Shown here: positions 9,684 to 18,706 of the stretch, piece after piece
Layout of the letters: each line of letters begins with the position of its first letter
Position numbering within the stretch: the stretch's first letter is position 1
Assembly (NCBI RefSeq): GCF_009811755.1
Contig: NZ_BLIV01000003.1
Location: 186,001-250,000 of the forward strand
Direction of reading: 5' to 3'
Origin: Roseobacter cerasinus
GTDB lineage: Bacteria > Pseudomonadota > Alphaproteobacteria > Rhodobacterales > Rhodobacteraceae
Length of the DNA: 64,000 nucleotides
The notes under the pieces: model-generated
What the model saw: the letters and a program-made list of their open reading frames with translations, nothing else
Databases searched by the model: none
What the model was told of the DNA's origin: nothing
Made by a program: the position numbers and the translations under genes

Positions 9684-10580
9684 ATGGAGGCCAATTGGGA
9701 CGACCTGCGCCTGTTTCTCGCCGTGGCGCGGGAGCACTCCTTGTCGGGGGCGGGCAAGCTGCTGCGGCTGGACCCGGCGACGCTGGGGCGGCGGATGCAG
9801 CGGTTGGAAACAGCATTGCAGCTCACGCTTTTTGCGAAATCACCGCAGGGCTATGCGCTGACCGATGCGGGGCAGTCCTTGCTGGTGCGGGCGGAGAAGG
9901 CGGAGCGGGCGATGCGGGCGGCGGTGGCGGACCAGCCCGTGGCTTCGGACGGGTTAAGCGGGCAGGTCCGCATCGGGGCACCGGACGGCTGTGCCAACTA
10001 CCTCTTGCCGCAGGTCTGCGCCGCGATTTCCGACCAGAACCCCGATCTGGATTTGCAGATCGTGGCGCTGCCGCGCGTGTTCAACCTGTCGCGGCGCGAG
10101 GCGGATATGGCGATTGCTGTGAGCGCCCCCACCGCCGGGCGGCTGGTGGTACAGAAGATCACTGACTACCGCCTGCACCTCGCCGCCTCCGACGCCTATC
10201 TGGCGGCGCGTGAGCACATCGCGCGGGTGCAGGATCTGCGACAGCATCGGGTGGTGGGCTACATCCCCGACATGATCTTTGATCAGGAGCTGGACTATCT
10301 CAGCGATCTTGGGGTCAACCGCGTGCCGCTGGCGTCGAATTCCGTCTCCGTTCAGATCAACTGGATCCGGCAGGGCGGGGGCGTCGGCATCGCACATGAC
10401 TTTTCACTGCCCGCCGTGCCGGGTGTGCTGCGCATTCTGACCGATCAGATCAGCCTCACGCGCGCATTCTACCTGATCCGGCACGCAGATGATCAGCGTA
10501 ACCCCAGGTTGAGCCACTTGGCGCAGGCGCTGACCGCAGGTTTGCGCGCAGAGGTTGTAAGACTCGAAGCGCTGGCTTGA
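9684..10580 (+). CDS. LysR-family transcriptional regulator
   Basis: A 298-residue DNA-binding regulator. Residues 1-65 form the winged helix-turn-helix (WDDLRLFLAVAREHSLSGAGKLL, then a RRMQRLE recognition-helix region), and the remainder is a periplasmic-binding-protein-like effector domain. The ATG at 9684 is preceded by GGAGAGGGATGCGCG and gives the standard N-terminus; the frame is open further upstream but has no family similarity there. It is divergent from mmsA with 143 bases between the two starts, the usual layout for a LysR protein and its target. Control of valine/3-hydroxyisobutyrate catabolism is therefore likely but unproven. Confidence 0.93.
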   Translation: MEANWDDLRLFLAVAREHSLSGAGKLLRLDPATLGRRMQRLETALQLTLFAKSPQGYALTDAGQSLLVRAEKAERAMRAAVADQPVASDGLSGQVRIGAPDGCANYLLPQVCAAISDQNPDLDLQIVALPRVFNLSRREADMAIAVSAPTAGRLVVQKITDYRLHLAASDAYLAAREHIARVQDLRQHRVVGYIPDMIFDQELDYLSDLGVNRVPLASNSVSVQINWIRQGGGVGIAHDFSLPAVPGVLRILTDQISLTRAFYLIRHADDQRNPRLSHLAQALTAGLRAEVVRLEALA

Positions 10581-10640
10581 CTTGATGCGGGTTTGCGGTG
10601 ACGCTGGAGAGGTCTTCAACGCGTCAAGAGGAGGTGCGGC

Positions 10641-11075
10641 ATGTTGGTGTCCCAGATTTTGAAAACCAAGGCTTTACATGACATTGTCACGGTGTCCCCG
10701 GCGACCTTGGTGGCCGAAGCGGCCAAGATGCTGTCGGAGAAACGCATCGGGACGGTGGTTGTCTCGCGGGATGGCAACAGCGCGGACGGCATTCTTTCGG
10801 AACGGGACATTGTGCGCGAAATCGGGGCGCGCGGGGCGGGGTGCCTGTCGCGCCCCGTCGAGGATCTGATGACCACCAAGCTCATCACTTGCACCAGCAA
10901 TGATGCCGCTGACGCGGTGCTGCAAAAGATGACGGACGGGCGGTTTCGTCATATGCCGGTGCTGGAGGGCGGCAAGCTGATCGGTGTGGTCTCGCTGGGG
11001 GATGTGGTGAAGGCCAAGCTCATGGAACTGTCGATGGAGAAAAACGCGCTGGAAGGCATGATCATGGGGCATTGA
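10641..11075 (+). CDS. CBS-domain protein
   Basis: A 144-residue cytoplasmic protein made almost wholly of two CBS motifs (about residues 7-65 and 75-130), a fold that senses adenosine nucleotides such as AMP, ATP or NAD. Typical segments are VSPATLVAEAAKMLSEKRIG and GRFRHMPVLEGGKLIGVVSLGD. It has no attached catalytic domain, so its partner is unknown. A strong AGGAGG ribosome site precedes the ATG. It lies between a LysR gene and coaD on the same strand, with 60- to 80-base gaps, and probably has its own promoter. Confidence 0.9.
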   Translation: MLVSQILKTKALHDIVTVSPATLVAEAAKMLSEKRIGTVVVSRDGNSADGILSERDIVREIGARGAGCLSRPVEDLMTTKLITCTSNDAADAVLQKMTDGRFRHMPVLEGGKLIGVVSLGDVVKAKLMELSMEKNALEGMIMGH

Positions 11076-11153
11076 ACGCGCGCGCGTTACCCTCTTGCAT
11101 TTGCCGGGCTGAAATGATCGTGTGCCCGCAGTACTCACGACAGGAGAGCCCAG

Positions 11154-11651
11154 ATGCGCGTTGGACTCTATCCCGGAACCTTTGACCCGATCACCCTGGG
11201 CCATATCGATATCATCCGGCGCGCCTCCGTCCTGTTGGACCGGCTGGTCGTGGGCGTGGCGATCAATCGCGACAAGGGGCCGTTGTTTGATCTGGAAGAC
11301 CGAGTGGCGCTGATTGAGGCGGAGTGTTCGGGCCTTGCCGAGCAGACGGGTGTCGAGATCGTAGTGCACCCGTTCGAGAACCTGCTGATTGATTGCGCGC
11401 GAGATGTGGGCGCGCAGATCATTGTGCGCGGTCTGCGCGCTGTGGCGGACTTTGAGTATGAATATCAGATGGTTGGCATGAACCGGCAGCTCGATGATAC
11501 GATCGAGACGGTGTTCCTGATGGCCGAGGCGCAGCATCAGGCGATTGCCAGCAAGCTGGTGAAAGAGATCGCGCGTCTGGACGGCGATATCAGCAAGTTT
11601 GTAACGCCGCCGGTGCGGGATGCGCTGTTGTCGCGGCTGGGAAAGTCCTAG
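11154..11651 (+). CDS. coaD: Phosphopantetheine adenylyltransferase
   Basis: Catalyses the penultimate step of coenzyme A synthesis, transferring AMP from ATP to 4'-phosphopantetheine. The 165 residues are the normal size for the cytoplasmic hexameric enzyme. The nucleotidyltransferase motif GTFDPITLGHIDI (the T/H-x-G-H signature) is at residues 9-21, and the second motif, with SKLVKEIARLDGDIS, is near residue 135. ACAGGAGAG precedes the ATG. A pair of GC-rich hairpins follows the stop codon. Confidence 0.97.
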   Translation: MRVGLYPGTFDPITLGHIDIIRRASVLLDRLVVGVAINRDKGPLFDLEDRVALIEAECSGLAEQTGVEIVVHPFENLLIDCARDVGAQIIVRGLRAVADFEYEYQMVGMNRQLDDTIETVFLMAEAQHQAIASKLVKEIARLDGDISKFVTPPVRDALLSRLGKS

Positions 11652-11671
11652 CGCAATACGATGGGCAGGAA

Positions 11672-11726
11672 GCGTCCTTGCCCCCATGCGAGGGGGCGCG
11701 GACGCTGCCTGACGAGGCTCGTCAGG
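11672..11726. terminator. Two hairpins between convergent coaD and gap
   Basis: Hairpin one pairs GCGTCC (11672-11677) with GGACGC (11700-11705), and GCCCCC with GGGGGC inside. Hairpin two is CCTGACGA (11708-11715) paired with TCGTCAGG (11719-11726). No U-tract follows. They probably end transcription from both sides of this 97-base convergent gap. Confidence 0.5.
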
Positions 11727-11748
11727 CCACCCAGCCGCGCCGTTGGCT

Positions 11749-12750
11749 CTAGAGCAGCTTGCCCATCCGCTCCGTGACCTCCAGAAGGCGGTTCGAAAAC
11801 CCCCATTCGTTGTCATACCAGGCCAGAACGCGCACCCAGGTGCCATCCTGCACGCGAGTCTGGTCTTCGGCGAAGGTGGCGCTGGCGGCGGTCTGCTTGA
11901 GGTCGGAGGACACCAGTTTCCGGTCTGTGGTGGCGAGGATCCCGGCAAGCGGGCCGCGAGCGGCGGCGCGGAAGGCGGCGTTGACGGCATCCACATCCGT
12001 TGCCGTGGCCACCTCAACCGAGAGGTCAATGCAGGAGACGTTCAGCACTGGCACGCGGATCGCCTGGCCGGTGATGCGCCCAACCATCTCGGGCAGCACT
12101 TCGCCCAGGGTCTGCGCGGCCCCGGTTGTCGTAGGGATCATCGATTGCGCCGCTGCCCGCGCGCGGTAGAGATCGGCATGCGGCGCATCATGCAGGCTTT
12201 GATTGCTGGTGTAGCAATGCACGGTTGTCATCATGCCGCGTTTGATTGTGAAGGCGTCGTGCAGAACCTTCACGATGGGCACCAGGCAATTGGTGGTGCA
12301 GGAGCCGTTTGAGATCAGGCGATCGTCACCCAGGATCAGATCATCGTTCACACCGCGGATGATGGTTTTGGCCCCGCCTTTGGCGGGCGCTGAAAGCAGC
12401 ACGCGGCGCGCGCCCCGCCGCAGGTGCGTGCGGGCGCGCACGGGGTCGGTGAACCGCCCGCTGCATTCCAGAACGATATCCAGATCCGGCCAGGTGATCA
12501 TCTCCGGGTCCGGCACGGAGGTCATGTGAATGGCACCATAGCCGAGGTCCAGCCCGGCGTCGGTATAGCTCAGCGGCCCGCGATAGGGACCGTGCACTGA
12601 GTCGAACTCAAAGAGATGTGCCAGCGTCTCCGCTGATGCGGGGTCGTTGATGGCCACCACCTGCATGTCATCGCGCCCGCTTTCCATCAGCACGCGCAGC
12701 ACGGTGCGCCCGATGCGGCCAAACCCGTTTATCCCAAGTCTGAGTGTCAT
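11749..12750 (-). CDS. gap: Glyceraldehyde-3-phosphate dehydrogenase (paralogue 1, NAD-type)
   Basis: Phosphorylating GAPDH of central carbon metabolism, 333 residues. The N-terminal nucleotide fold reads LGINGFGRIGRTVLR. Asp36, in VVAINDPAS, is the residue that normally favours NAD by binding the adenosine ribose. The catalytic cysteine is in SNGSCTTNCL (near residue 150), and the C-terminal WYDNEWGFSNR motif is intact. The gene lies 28 bases downstream of a small membrane peptide gene and about 265 bases from a second gap paralogue on the same strand, so all three may form one transcript. Confidence 0.95.
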   Translation of the reverse strand: MTLRLGINGFGRIGRTVLRVLMESGRDDMQVVAINDPASAETLAHLFEFDSVHGPYRGPLSYTDAGLDLGYGAIHMTSVPDPEMITWPDLDIVLECSGRFTDPVRARTHLRRGARRVLLSAPAKGGAKTIIRGVNDDLILGDDRLISNGSCTTNCLVPIVKVLHDAFTIKRGMMTTVHCYTSNQSLHDAPHADLYRARAAAQSMIPTTTGAAQTLGEVLPEMVGRITGQAIRVPVLNVSCIDLSVEVATATDVDAVNAAFRAAARGPLAGILATTDRKLVSSDLKQTAASATFAEDQTRVQDGTWVRVLAWYDNEWGFSNRLLEVTERMGKLL

Positions 12751-12778
12751 GTGACGCCTTTCGAACTTCGTGCGCAGC

Positions 12779-12922
12779 TCATCGCCAGAAGGCCAGCCAG
12801 TCTATCAGATCGGCGAGCTTCTTGCCCAGAAACACCACATGCTCTGTCCCGAACAGCAGCATGTCCACCATCACAAATCCGATGATGAACACGCCCAGGA
12901 CAAGCGCGATGCGGTTTGTCAT
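12779..12922 (-). CDS. 47-residue single-span membrane peptide between two gap genes
   Basis: A tiny protein beginning MTNRIALVLGVFIIGF, with one hydrophobic helix (residues 5-30) and a short amphipathic C-terminus that ends IDWLAFWR. The frame is open 27 codons further upstream, but those residues are Arg/Pro-rich and unlike a membrane protein. The ATG at 12920-12922, after a GGGAAGGCTGTC purine stretch, is therefore chosen. The function is unknown. Its position between two GAPDH genes on the same strand is the only clue, and small membrane peptides of this kind can be regulators or assembly factors. Confidence 0.7.
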   Translation of the reverse strand: MTNRIALVLGVFIIGFVMVDMLLFGTEHVVFLGKKLADLIDWLAFWR

Positions 12923-13016
12923 GACAGCCTTCCCTGCGCGACCCGAACCCTGAGGCCGAAGCCCCTTGCGGCATGGTATGACAGGAGGTGTCAGGCCCCG
13001 CAAGCGGGGGTGCAGG

Positions 13017-14018
13017 TTAGCCCAGGTGACCGAGGCTCACGGCGACATCGGCCATGCGCGCGGAGAAGCCCCATTCGTTGTCATACCACGCCAGCACCCG
13101 CACGGAGCGCCCGCCGACCACTTTGGTCTGTTCGGGGGCCACGATGCAGCTGTGTTCGGTGTGGTTGAAGTCGATGGAGACCTTGGGCTCGGTGTCATAG
13201 GCCAGCACGCGGGACATCGGGCCTTTGGAGGCCTCTTCGAGGGCGGCGTTCACCTCGTCCACGGTCACGTCGCGCTTGGCCTCGAAGGTCAGATCGACTG
13301 CGGAGACATTCGGTGTGGGCACGCGCAGGGCGGTGCCGTCAAGTTTGCCAGCCAGGTTGGGCAGCACCTCGCCAAGGGCTTTGGCAGCACCTGTGGAGGT
13401 CGGGATGATGGCCATGGCGGCGGCGCGGGCGCGGTAGAGGTCATCGTGGCGACGGTCCAGCGTCGGCTGGTCGCCGGTGTAGGAATGGATTGTGGTCATG
13501 ATGCCGCGTTCGATGCCGATGGCCTCATCCAGCGCCTTGGCGAGCGGGGCCAGGCAGTTGGTGGTGCAGGAGCCGTTGGAGACAACCGCGTCGCTTGGCA
13601 GCAGATCGCGGTGGTTCACACCGTAGACGATGGTACGGTCGACGCGCTTGGCGGGGGCCGAGATCAGCACCCGCTTGGCGCCGCGCGCGATGTGGGTCTT
13701 GGTCTTGTCGCCGTCGTTGAACTTGCCGGTGCATTCCAGCACCACGTCGACGCCGGTCCAGTCGAGCTCGTTCATGTCGTAGGTCGACATCATGCGAATG
13801 GGGCCGCGGCCCAGATCAAGCGAATTGGCGCCCACCACCACATTGCCGGGGAAGCGGCCATGCACCGAGTCGTATTTGATGAGGTGGGCGGAGGTTTCCA
13901 GCGGGCCCGTCGCGTTGATCGCGACCACGTCGATGTCATTGCGCCCCGAAGTTGCGATATGCGCCAATGTGCAGCGCCCGATGCGTCCGAACCCGTTAAT
14001 ACCGACTTTGATGGTCAT
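13017..14018 (-). CDS. gap: Glyceraldehyde-3-phosphate dehydrogenase (paralogue 2, probably altered cofactor use)
   Basis: A second complete type I GAPDH, 333 residues, with VGINGFGRIGRC, the catalytic SNGSCTTNCLAPL and the WYDNEWGFSAR ending. The ATG at 14016-14018, behind TTGGAGAGTGAGC, gives the family N-terminus; an upstream open extension is rejected. The notable difference from paralogue 1 is at residue 36. The Asp that selects NAD is Ala here (VVAINATGP), which would relax specificity toward NADP. That suggests a split of roles, for example glycolytic versus gluconeogenic, as in GapA/GapB pairs. The cofactor claim is inference from one position. Confidence 0.94.
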   Translation of the reverse strand: MTIKVGINGFGRIGRCTLAHIATSGRNDIDVVAINATGPLETSAHLIKYDSVHGRFPGNVVVGANSLDLGRGPIRMMSTYDMNELDWTGVDVVLECTGKFNDGDKTKTHIARGAKRVLISAPAKRVDRTIVYGVNHRDLLPSDAVVSNGSCTTNCLAPLAKALDEAIGIERGIMTTIHSYTGDQPTLDRRHDDLYRARAAAMAIIPTSTGAAKALGEVLPNLAGKLDGTALRVPTPNVSAVDLTFEAKRDVTVDEVNAALEEASKGPMSRVLAYDTEPKVSIDFNHTEHSCIVAPEQTKVVGGRSVRVLAWYDNEWGFSARMADVAVSLGHLG

Positions 14019-14230
14019 GCTCACTCTCCAAACCCAACATTTGAGCGCTCTATAACCCGAAATGCTGCGCTGCGTCATGGTTAAAATGACGTGTTTTCCG
14101 CGTGTTAGCGATAAACCTGGGTCACGCTCTGTTGCGAAACTGTCATGTGAGCGCAATCATGAGCGGATTGCCAAAGCGGAACCATCGCTTTACCTCTGCG
14201 TTGGTCTGCGACTTTTGAGGGGAGATCGAG

Positions 14231-15190
14231 ATGAGCGGCTTACTGGCTTTGCTGGATGATGTGGCCGCCATTGCGAAGGTCGCGGCGGCCTCGGTTGACG
14301 ATGTGGTGGGGCAGGCGGCCAAGGCGGGCTCCAAGGTGGCTGGCGTGGTCATTGACGATGCGGCGGTCACGCCGAAGTATGTAACGGGCTTCAAACCCGA
14401 CCGCGAGTTGCCGATCATCTGGAAGATCACCAAGGGTTCGCTCTTCAACAAGCTGATTGTGCTGATGCCCGCACTGTTGCTGCTCAATGCCTTTGCGCCC
14501 TGGGTGATCACGCCCTTGCTGATGTTGGGTGGGGCGTATTTGTGTTTCGAAGGGGCTGAGAAGGTCTTTCACTGGCTCTATCCGCATGGGGACGCGCATG
14601 TGGAGAAGGACATGTCCGTCGGGGACCCGCTGCATCTGGAAGAGACGCGGGTGAAGGGCGCGATCAAGACCGACTTTATTCTCTCAGCAGAGATCATGAC
14701 GATCATCCTGTCGAACATCGAGGCGGACAGCTTTTGGTTCGAGGCGGCAACGCTGGCCTTTGCAGGGGTGGCGGTTACGGTCTTTGTCTATGGGGCCGTG
14801 GCGCTGATCGTGAAGATGGATGATGTGGGCGTCTGGATGGCGGCCAACGGGGTGAGCGCGCCGGGCAGGGCGCTGGGGCGCGGGTTGGTCAAGGGGATGC
14901 CGAAGCTCTTGACGCTGCTGACCATCGTGGGCACGACCGCGATGCTCTGGGTTGGCGGGTCGATCATCATCCACGGGCTGGATGTCTTGGGTCTGCCCTG
15001 GCTCTACGATGAGATCCACCACATCGCCGTGGCGGTCTCGCCAAACTCGGGGTTTGGAGAATGGGCGGTGACGGCGATTTTCGATGGGATCTTTGGTCTG
15101 GTGCTGGGGATGCTGTTGATCCCTGTTGTCACCCGGGTCTTGGCCCCGCTCGTCGCCGCAGTGACCGGCAAGGAGCGGGTCCCGTATTAA
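14231..15190 (+). CDS. DUF808 family membrane protein (YedI-like)
   Basis: A 319-residue inner-membrane protein of the conserved DUF808 family, whose biochemical role is not known. The N-terminus reads MSGLLALLDDVAAIAKVAAAS, characteristic of the family, with GGAYLCFEGAEKVFHW near residue 100 followed by four or five hydrophobic helices. AGGGGAGATCGAG precedes the ATG. It is divergent from the second gap gene and converges with tkt; the short hairpin at 15192-15214 lies at that junction. Confidence 0.9.
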   Translation: MSGLLALLDDVAAIAKVAAASVDDVVGQAAKAGSKVAGVVIDDAAVTPKYVTGFKPDRELPIIWKITKGSLFNKLIVLMPALLLLNAFAPWVITPLLMLGGAYLCFEGAEKVFHWLYPHGDAHVEKDMSVGDPLHLEETRVKGAIKTDFILSAEIMTIILSNIEADSFWFEAATLAFAGVAVTVFVYGAVALIVKMDDVGVWMAANGVSAPGRALGRGLVKGMPKLLTLLTIVGTTAMLWVGGSIIIHGLDVLGLPWLYDEIHHIAVAVSPNSGFGEWAVTAIFDGIFGLVLGMLLIPVVTRVLAPLVAAVTGKERVPY

Positions 15191-15191
15191 G

Positions 15192-15214
15192 AGGGTGGCC
15201 TGAAAGCCCACCCT
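15192..15214. terminator. Short hairpin between convergent DUF808 gene and tkt
   Basis: AGGGTGG (15192-15198) pairs with CCACCCT (15208-15214) across a nine-base loop, immediately after the DUF808 stop codon. There is no U-run. It probably serves as a bidirectional end-of-transcript hairpin in the 45-base convergent gap. Confidence 0.45.
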
Positions 15215-15235
15215 ACCTGCCTGCTGTGAGGTGGC

Positions 15236-17254
15236 CTATTTGATCAGCGATTTGGCTTTTGCCGCGACGGCCTCAGCTGTGATGCCGAATTCTTCGTAGA
15301 GCTTGGCCGCAGGCGCCGAGGCGCCAAAGTCATGCATGCCGACGAAGCCGGATTTCTCGCGCTTGCCGCGCTCGCCAAAGAGCCACCGGTCCCAGCCGAA
15401 GCGGATGCCCGCTTCGACGGCGACCCGCACCGGGCCGCCGGGAAGGACGCGTTTGCGATAGGCCTCGTCCTGCTCTTCAAAGAGCTCCCAGCAGGGCATG
15501 GAGACAACGCGTGTGCCGATGCCCTCGGCCTGCAGCAGGTCGCGCGCGGCCATGGCAATCTCGACCTCGGAGCCGGTGGCCATCAGGATCGCCTGGCGTT
15601 TGCCCTCCGCGTCCGCGAGCACATAAGCGCCCTGGGCCGTGAGGTTCTTGGTCTTATGCTCCGTGCGCAGCGTGCTGAGGCCTTGGCGGGTGAGCGACAG
15701 AACCGACGGTGTCTCTTTGGACGTCAGCGCCAGTTCCCAGGCCTCCGCCGTCTCGATGGTGTCTGCGGGGCGGAACACATGGGTGTTTGGCGTCGCCCGG
15801 CTGATGGCCAGATGCTCGACCGGCTGGTGGGTGGGGCCGTCTTCGCCGAGGCCGATGCTGTCGTGGGTCATGACAAAGACCGTGGGGATCTTCATCAAGG
15901 CGGCGAGGCGCATCGCCGGGCGCGCGTAGTCGGTGAAGCACATGAAGGTGCCGCCATAGGGGCGCATGCCGCCATGCAGCGCCATGCCATTCATCGCCGC
16001 CGCCATACCGTGCTCGCGGATGCCCCAGTAGACATAGCGCCCGGCACGGCTGTCGACGTCAAAGACGCCCAGATCCGCCGTCTTGGTGTTGTTGGAGCCG
16101 GTGAGGTCGGCGGAGCCGCCCACGGTTTCCGGCATCACCGGGTTGATCACCTCCAACACCTTCTCGGAGCTTGCGCGGGTGGCGAGCTTTGGCGCCGCCT
16201 CGGAGGTCTGTTTCTTGAACGCCTTGATCACGGCGCTGAGCTTTTTCGGCACCTCCAGCGCGTAGGCGCGGTTGAAGGTCTCGCGCTTGCCGCGGGGCAG
16301 GGTGTCGAAGCGTTCTTCCCAGGCGCGACGGGTCTCGGCACCACGCGCGCCGATGGCCCCCCAGGCGGATTTCACCTCGGCAGGCACCTCGAAGGGGCCG
16401 GTTTTCCAGCCATAGCCCTCTTTGGCAGCACGCAGTTGATCCGCATCTGTCAGCGCGCCGTGGCCTTTGGAGGTGTCCTGCGCCGCGTGGCCCAGGGCGA
16501 TGTGCGTTTTGCAGGCCACCATGGTGGGCTTGTTGCCCTTCTTGGCCTGCGTCAGGGCCGCGTCAATGGCCTCGGGGTCGTGCCCGTCGATCTCCAGCAC
16601 CGCCCAACCGGCGGATTTGAAGCGCTGCACCTGATCGGTGCGGTCGGCCAGAGTGACCGGCCCGTCGATGGTGATGTTGTTGTTGTCCCAAAGCACGATC
16701 AGCTTTGACAGCTGGTGCCGCCCGGCCAGCGTGATCGCCTCCTGGCTCACACCTTCCATCAGGCAGCCGTCACCAGCGATGACATAGGTATAGTGATCGA
16801 CGACCTTCTTGCCGTAGGTCGCGCGCTGGATCTCCTCGGCCATGGCGAAGCCGACCGAATTGGCGATCCCCTGACCCAGAGGGCCGGTTGTCGTCTCGAT
16901 GCCCGAGGCATGGCCGTATTCCGGGTGCCCGGCTGTGCGCGACCCCCACTGGCGGAAGTTCTTGATCTCCTCCAGCGTCATGTCCTCGTAGCCCGTGAGA
17001 TAGAGCAGGGAATAGAGCAGCATGGAGCCATGGCCCGCCGAAAGGATGAACCGGTCGCGGTCGGGCCACTTTGGCTGGGTCGGGTCGAACCGCAGGTGCT
17101 TTTCGAACAGCACGGTGGCCACATCTGCCATGCCCATCGGCATGCCGGAGTGGCCGGAGTTCGCCGCCGCAACCGCATCAAGCGTCAGGGCCCGGATGGC
17201 GGTGGCTTTGGCCCAGTGATCGGGGTTGGCAGCAGCGAGAGCTTTGAGATCCAC
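15236..17254 (-). CDS. tkt: Transketolase
   Basis: Thiamine-diphosphate enzyme of the pentose phosphate and Calvin cycles that moves two-carbon ketol units between sugar phosphates. The 672 residues match the family. Visible features are the N-terminal [14 protein letters not shown], the ThDP/Mg motif GDGCLMEG (G-D-G...N-type motif), [14 protein letters not shown] and the C-terminal pyrimidine-binding domain with [13 protein letters not shown]. The start is GTG at 17252-17254, behind AAAGGATACC; no ATG fits the homology. It lies near the two gap genes and may be regulated with them, although an oppositely oriented gene separates them. Confidence 0.97.
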   Translation of the reverse strand: MDLKALAAANPDHWAKATAIRALTLDAVAAANSGHSGMPMGMADVATVLFEKHLRFDPTQPKWPDRDRFILSAGHGSMLLYSLLYLTGYEDMTLEEIKNFRQWGSRTAGHPEYGHASGIETTTGPLGQGIANSVGFAMAEEIQRATYGKKVVDHYTYVIAGDGCLMEGVSQEAITLAGRHQLSKLIVLWDNNNITIDGPVTLADRTDQVQRFKSAGWAVLEIDGHDPEAIDAALTQAKKGNKPTMVACKTHIALGHAAQDTSKGHGALTDADQLRAAKEGYGWKTGPFEVPAEVKSAWGAIGARGAETRRAWEERFDTLPRGKRETFNRAYALEVPKKLSAVIKAFKKQTSEAAPKLATRASSEKVLEVINPVMPETVGGSADLTGSNNTKTADLGVFDVDSRAGRYVYWGIREHGMAAAMNGMALHGGMRPYGGTFMCFTDYARPAMRLAALMKIPTVFVMTHDSIGLGEDGPTHQPVEHLAISRATPNTHVFRPADTIETAEAWELALTSKETPSVLSLTRQGLSTLRTEHKTKNLTAQGAYVLADAEGKRQAILMATGSEVEIAMAARDLLQAEGIGTRVVSMPCWELFEEQDEAYRKRVLPGGPVRVAVEAGIRFGWDRWLFGERGKREKSGFVGMHDFGASAPAAKLYEEFGITAEAVAAKAKSLIK

Positions 17255-17522
17255 GAAGAAGGTATCCTTTGTCCGTCAGGCGTGCGCCTGCAGGGGCGCT
17301 GTTGGGCCGGTTCTACGGCCTTTGAAGGCTGCATATCAGCCAGCCCGTAAAGTTCAAGAGCCGCCCCGCGCCTTTGTCTGGCCGGTGCGGCTCAAGAGCG
17401 CCTGCCAAGCGCTTGATCCCAAAGCAGAGCTATTTGTTGCGCCAGGTGAATGCGTTTAACCTTGGGGTAAATCGGGGCGATTCGGGCAGAAGACCGGACC
17501 GCAGAGAGACAAAGAGGTGGGC

Positions 17523-18008
17523 ATGAGTGAGATAGAAGACCTGCACAGCCGGATCATGGCCGCGATGGACCGGGTGGCGCGCGGCGTGGATGGTCTCGAC
17601 AGCGGCGGCGGCGCGGAGGTCGACGCGCTGAAACAGGCTCTCGAAGATGAAAAGACGGCCAATGCGCAGTTAAATGAACGTGTGCGCGCTCTGGGAGAGC
17701 GGCAGGAACAGGCGCTGGCTGGGATGGAAGCCAAGGCAGCGGCTGCTGATGAGCGGCTCAAGGCTTTCGATCTGGAGCTGCAGCGGCTGCGCCGCGCCAA
17801 TGCACAGCTGACCGAAGCCTGCGAGGCGCTGCGCACGGCGAATGCTGAAGGCGTCGGCGAGCCGCATCTGATCAACCAGGCGATGATGGCCGAGCTGGAC
17901 GGGCTGCGCGCCGCGCGTGCCGCCGAGGCCTCGGAGGTCGATGAGATCATCGCCAAGCTGACGCCCCTGTTGCAGGGCGCACCTGCCGAGCAAGAGGAGG
18001 CGCAGTGA
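17523..18008 (+). CDS. Coiled-coil protein upstream of zapA (ZauP-like)
   Basis: A 161-residue Ala/Glu-rich, almost wholly alpha-helical protein with long heptad stretches (roughly residues 35-120). The ATG at 17523 follows AAAGAGG; the GTG two codons earlier is less likely. It ends two bases before the zapA start, so the two are surely co-transcribed and probably coupled. In Caulobacter the gene directly upstream of zapA encodes the coiled-coil ZapA partner ZauP, which helps organise the FtsZ ring. This gene has the same place and character, so a ZauP-like role at mid-cell is inferred from synteny and not from a sequence match. Confidence 0.75.
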   Translation: MSEIEDLHSRIMAAMDRVARGVDGLDSGGGAEVDALKQALEDEKTANAQLNERVRALGERQEQALAGMEAKAAAADERLKAFDLELQRLRRANAQLTEACEALRTANAEGVGEPHLINQAMMAELDGLRAARAAEASEVDEIIAKLTPLLQGAPAEQEEAQ

Positions 18009-18009
18009 T

Positions 18010-18402
18010 ATGCCCGAAGTGACCATCAACATCGGCGGGCGGCAGTTCCAGGTGGCCTGCCAGCAGGGTGAAGAGCACTATCTGCAGACCGCAGCCAAGA
18101 TGCTGGATGACGAGGCGCAGGTGCTGGCCGATCAGGTTGGCCGCATGCCTGAGGCCCGGATGCTGCTGATGGCGGGGCTGATGCTGGCTGACAAGACCGC
18201 CAATGTCGAAGATCAGGTCGCCGAGGTGCAGGCCAAGCTGACCACCTGCGAGGCGGAGCTTGCCAACCTGCGCGAAAGCCGCGCCGAGCCGGAGCGGGTC
18301 GAGGTGCCTGTGGTGCCGCAGTCGGTCACGGATACACTGGCTGAGCTTGCGGCCCGGGCAGAGGCTCTGGCAGCGTCCGTCGAGGAAAAAGCAAAAGCCT
18401 GA
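18010..18402 (+). CDS. zapA: Cell division protein ZapA
   Basis: A cytoplasmic activator that cross-links FtsZ protofilaments at the division site. The 130-residue protein begins with the family's globular domain (MPEVTINIGGRQFQVACQQG, then a helix with AAKMLDDEAQVLADQVG). It continues into a long coiled coil with an Ala/Glu-rich C-terminal extension. The ATG at 18010 overlaps the end region of the coiled-coil gene, and its ribosome site GAGGAGG lies inside that gene, showing translational coupling. Confidence 0.93.
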   Translation: MPEVTINIGGRQFQVACQQGEEHYLQTAAKMLDDEAQVLADQVGRMPEARMLLMAGLMLADKTANVEDQVAEVQAKLTTCEAELANLRESRAEPERVEVPVVPQSVTDTLAELAARAEALAASVEEKAKA

Positions 18403-18414
18403 GCTTTTCCGGAA

Positions 18415-18585
18415 GAGACGCAGCGCCCGCGCGAGAAAGCCCGGGCTTGTGCTGCCGATTCATTCGGGCTTGTTGCAAGGGTGTGCAGCCCGTCGGTGTG
18501 CTTTGGATGGTTGCTTCAATTGGCAAACCCATGCTGCGATGCGGTCCCTGCAATCGCGTGGCATATGTGTCTGCGGACTGATCCA
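18415..18585 (+). ncRNA. ssrS: Possible 6S RNA downstream of zapA
   Basis: The 330 bases between zapA and grxD have no convincing reading frame. In many proteobacteria the 6S RNA gene lies directly after zapA. A plausible fold has a closing stem of CGCAG (18419-18423) with CTGCG (18571-18575) and CGCG (18428-18431) with CGCG (18555-18558). A terminal hairpin forms from GGTTGC with GCAAACC (around 18511-18533), with unpaired central stretches between. That is the long interrupted-stem form of 6S RNA. I could not confirm it by alignment. Confidence 0.35.
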
Positions 18586-18684
18586 TTTTTGTAGGCGAGA
18601 GAATGGCGACCCATAAGCGATCATGTGCGGCGACGGATCGACGCGCGTTCCGTTTTCCGCAAAAGCTGTGCCGCCCGAAAAGGC

Positions 18685-18706
18685 AAAAAGGGGGCAGACC
18701 CCCCTT
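18685..18706 (-). terminator. Intrinsic terminator of the bolA-grxD transcript
   Basis: Read leftward, a GGGGG/CCCCC stem with a four-base TCTG loop is followed at once by TTTTTG. It lies 27 bases past the grxD stop, the classical arrangement for a rho-independent terminator on the minus strand. Confidence 0.8.

Noticed and set aside
9541-9816. Possible 92-residue N-terminal extension of mmsA
   Set aside because: Those codons have no family similarity and cover the divergent promoter region; the ATG at 9540 has a good ribosome site.
12966-14084. Open frame of 372 codons on the plus strand opposite the second gap gene
   Set aside because: Shadow of the GAPDH codon pattern; GAPDH motifs on the minus strand are unambiguous.
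15332-16708. Open frame of 458 codons on the plus strand inside tkt
   Set aside because: Antisense of transketolase; Gly/Arg/His-rich and without family similarity.
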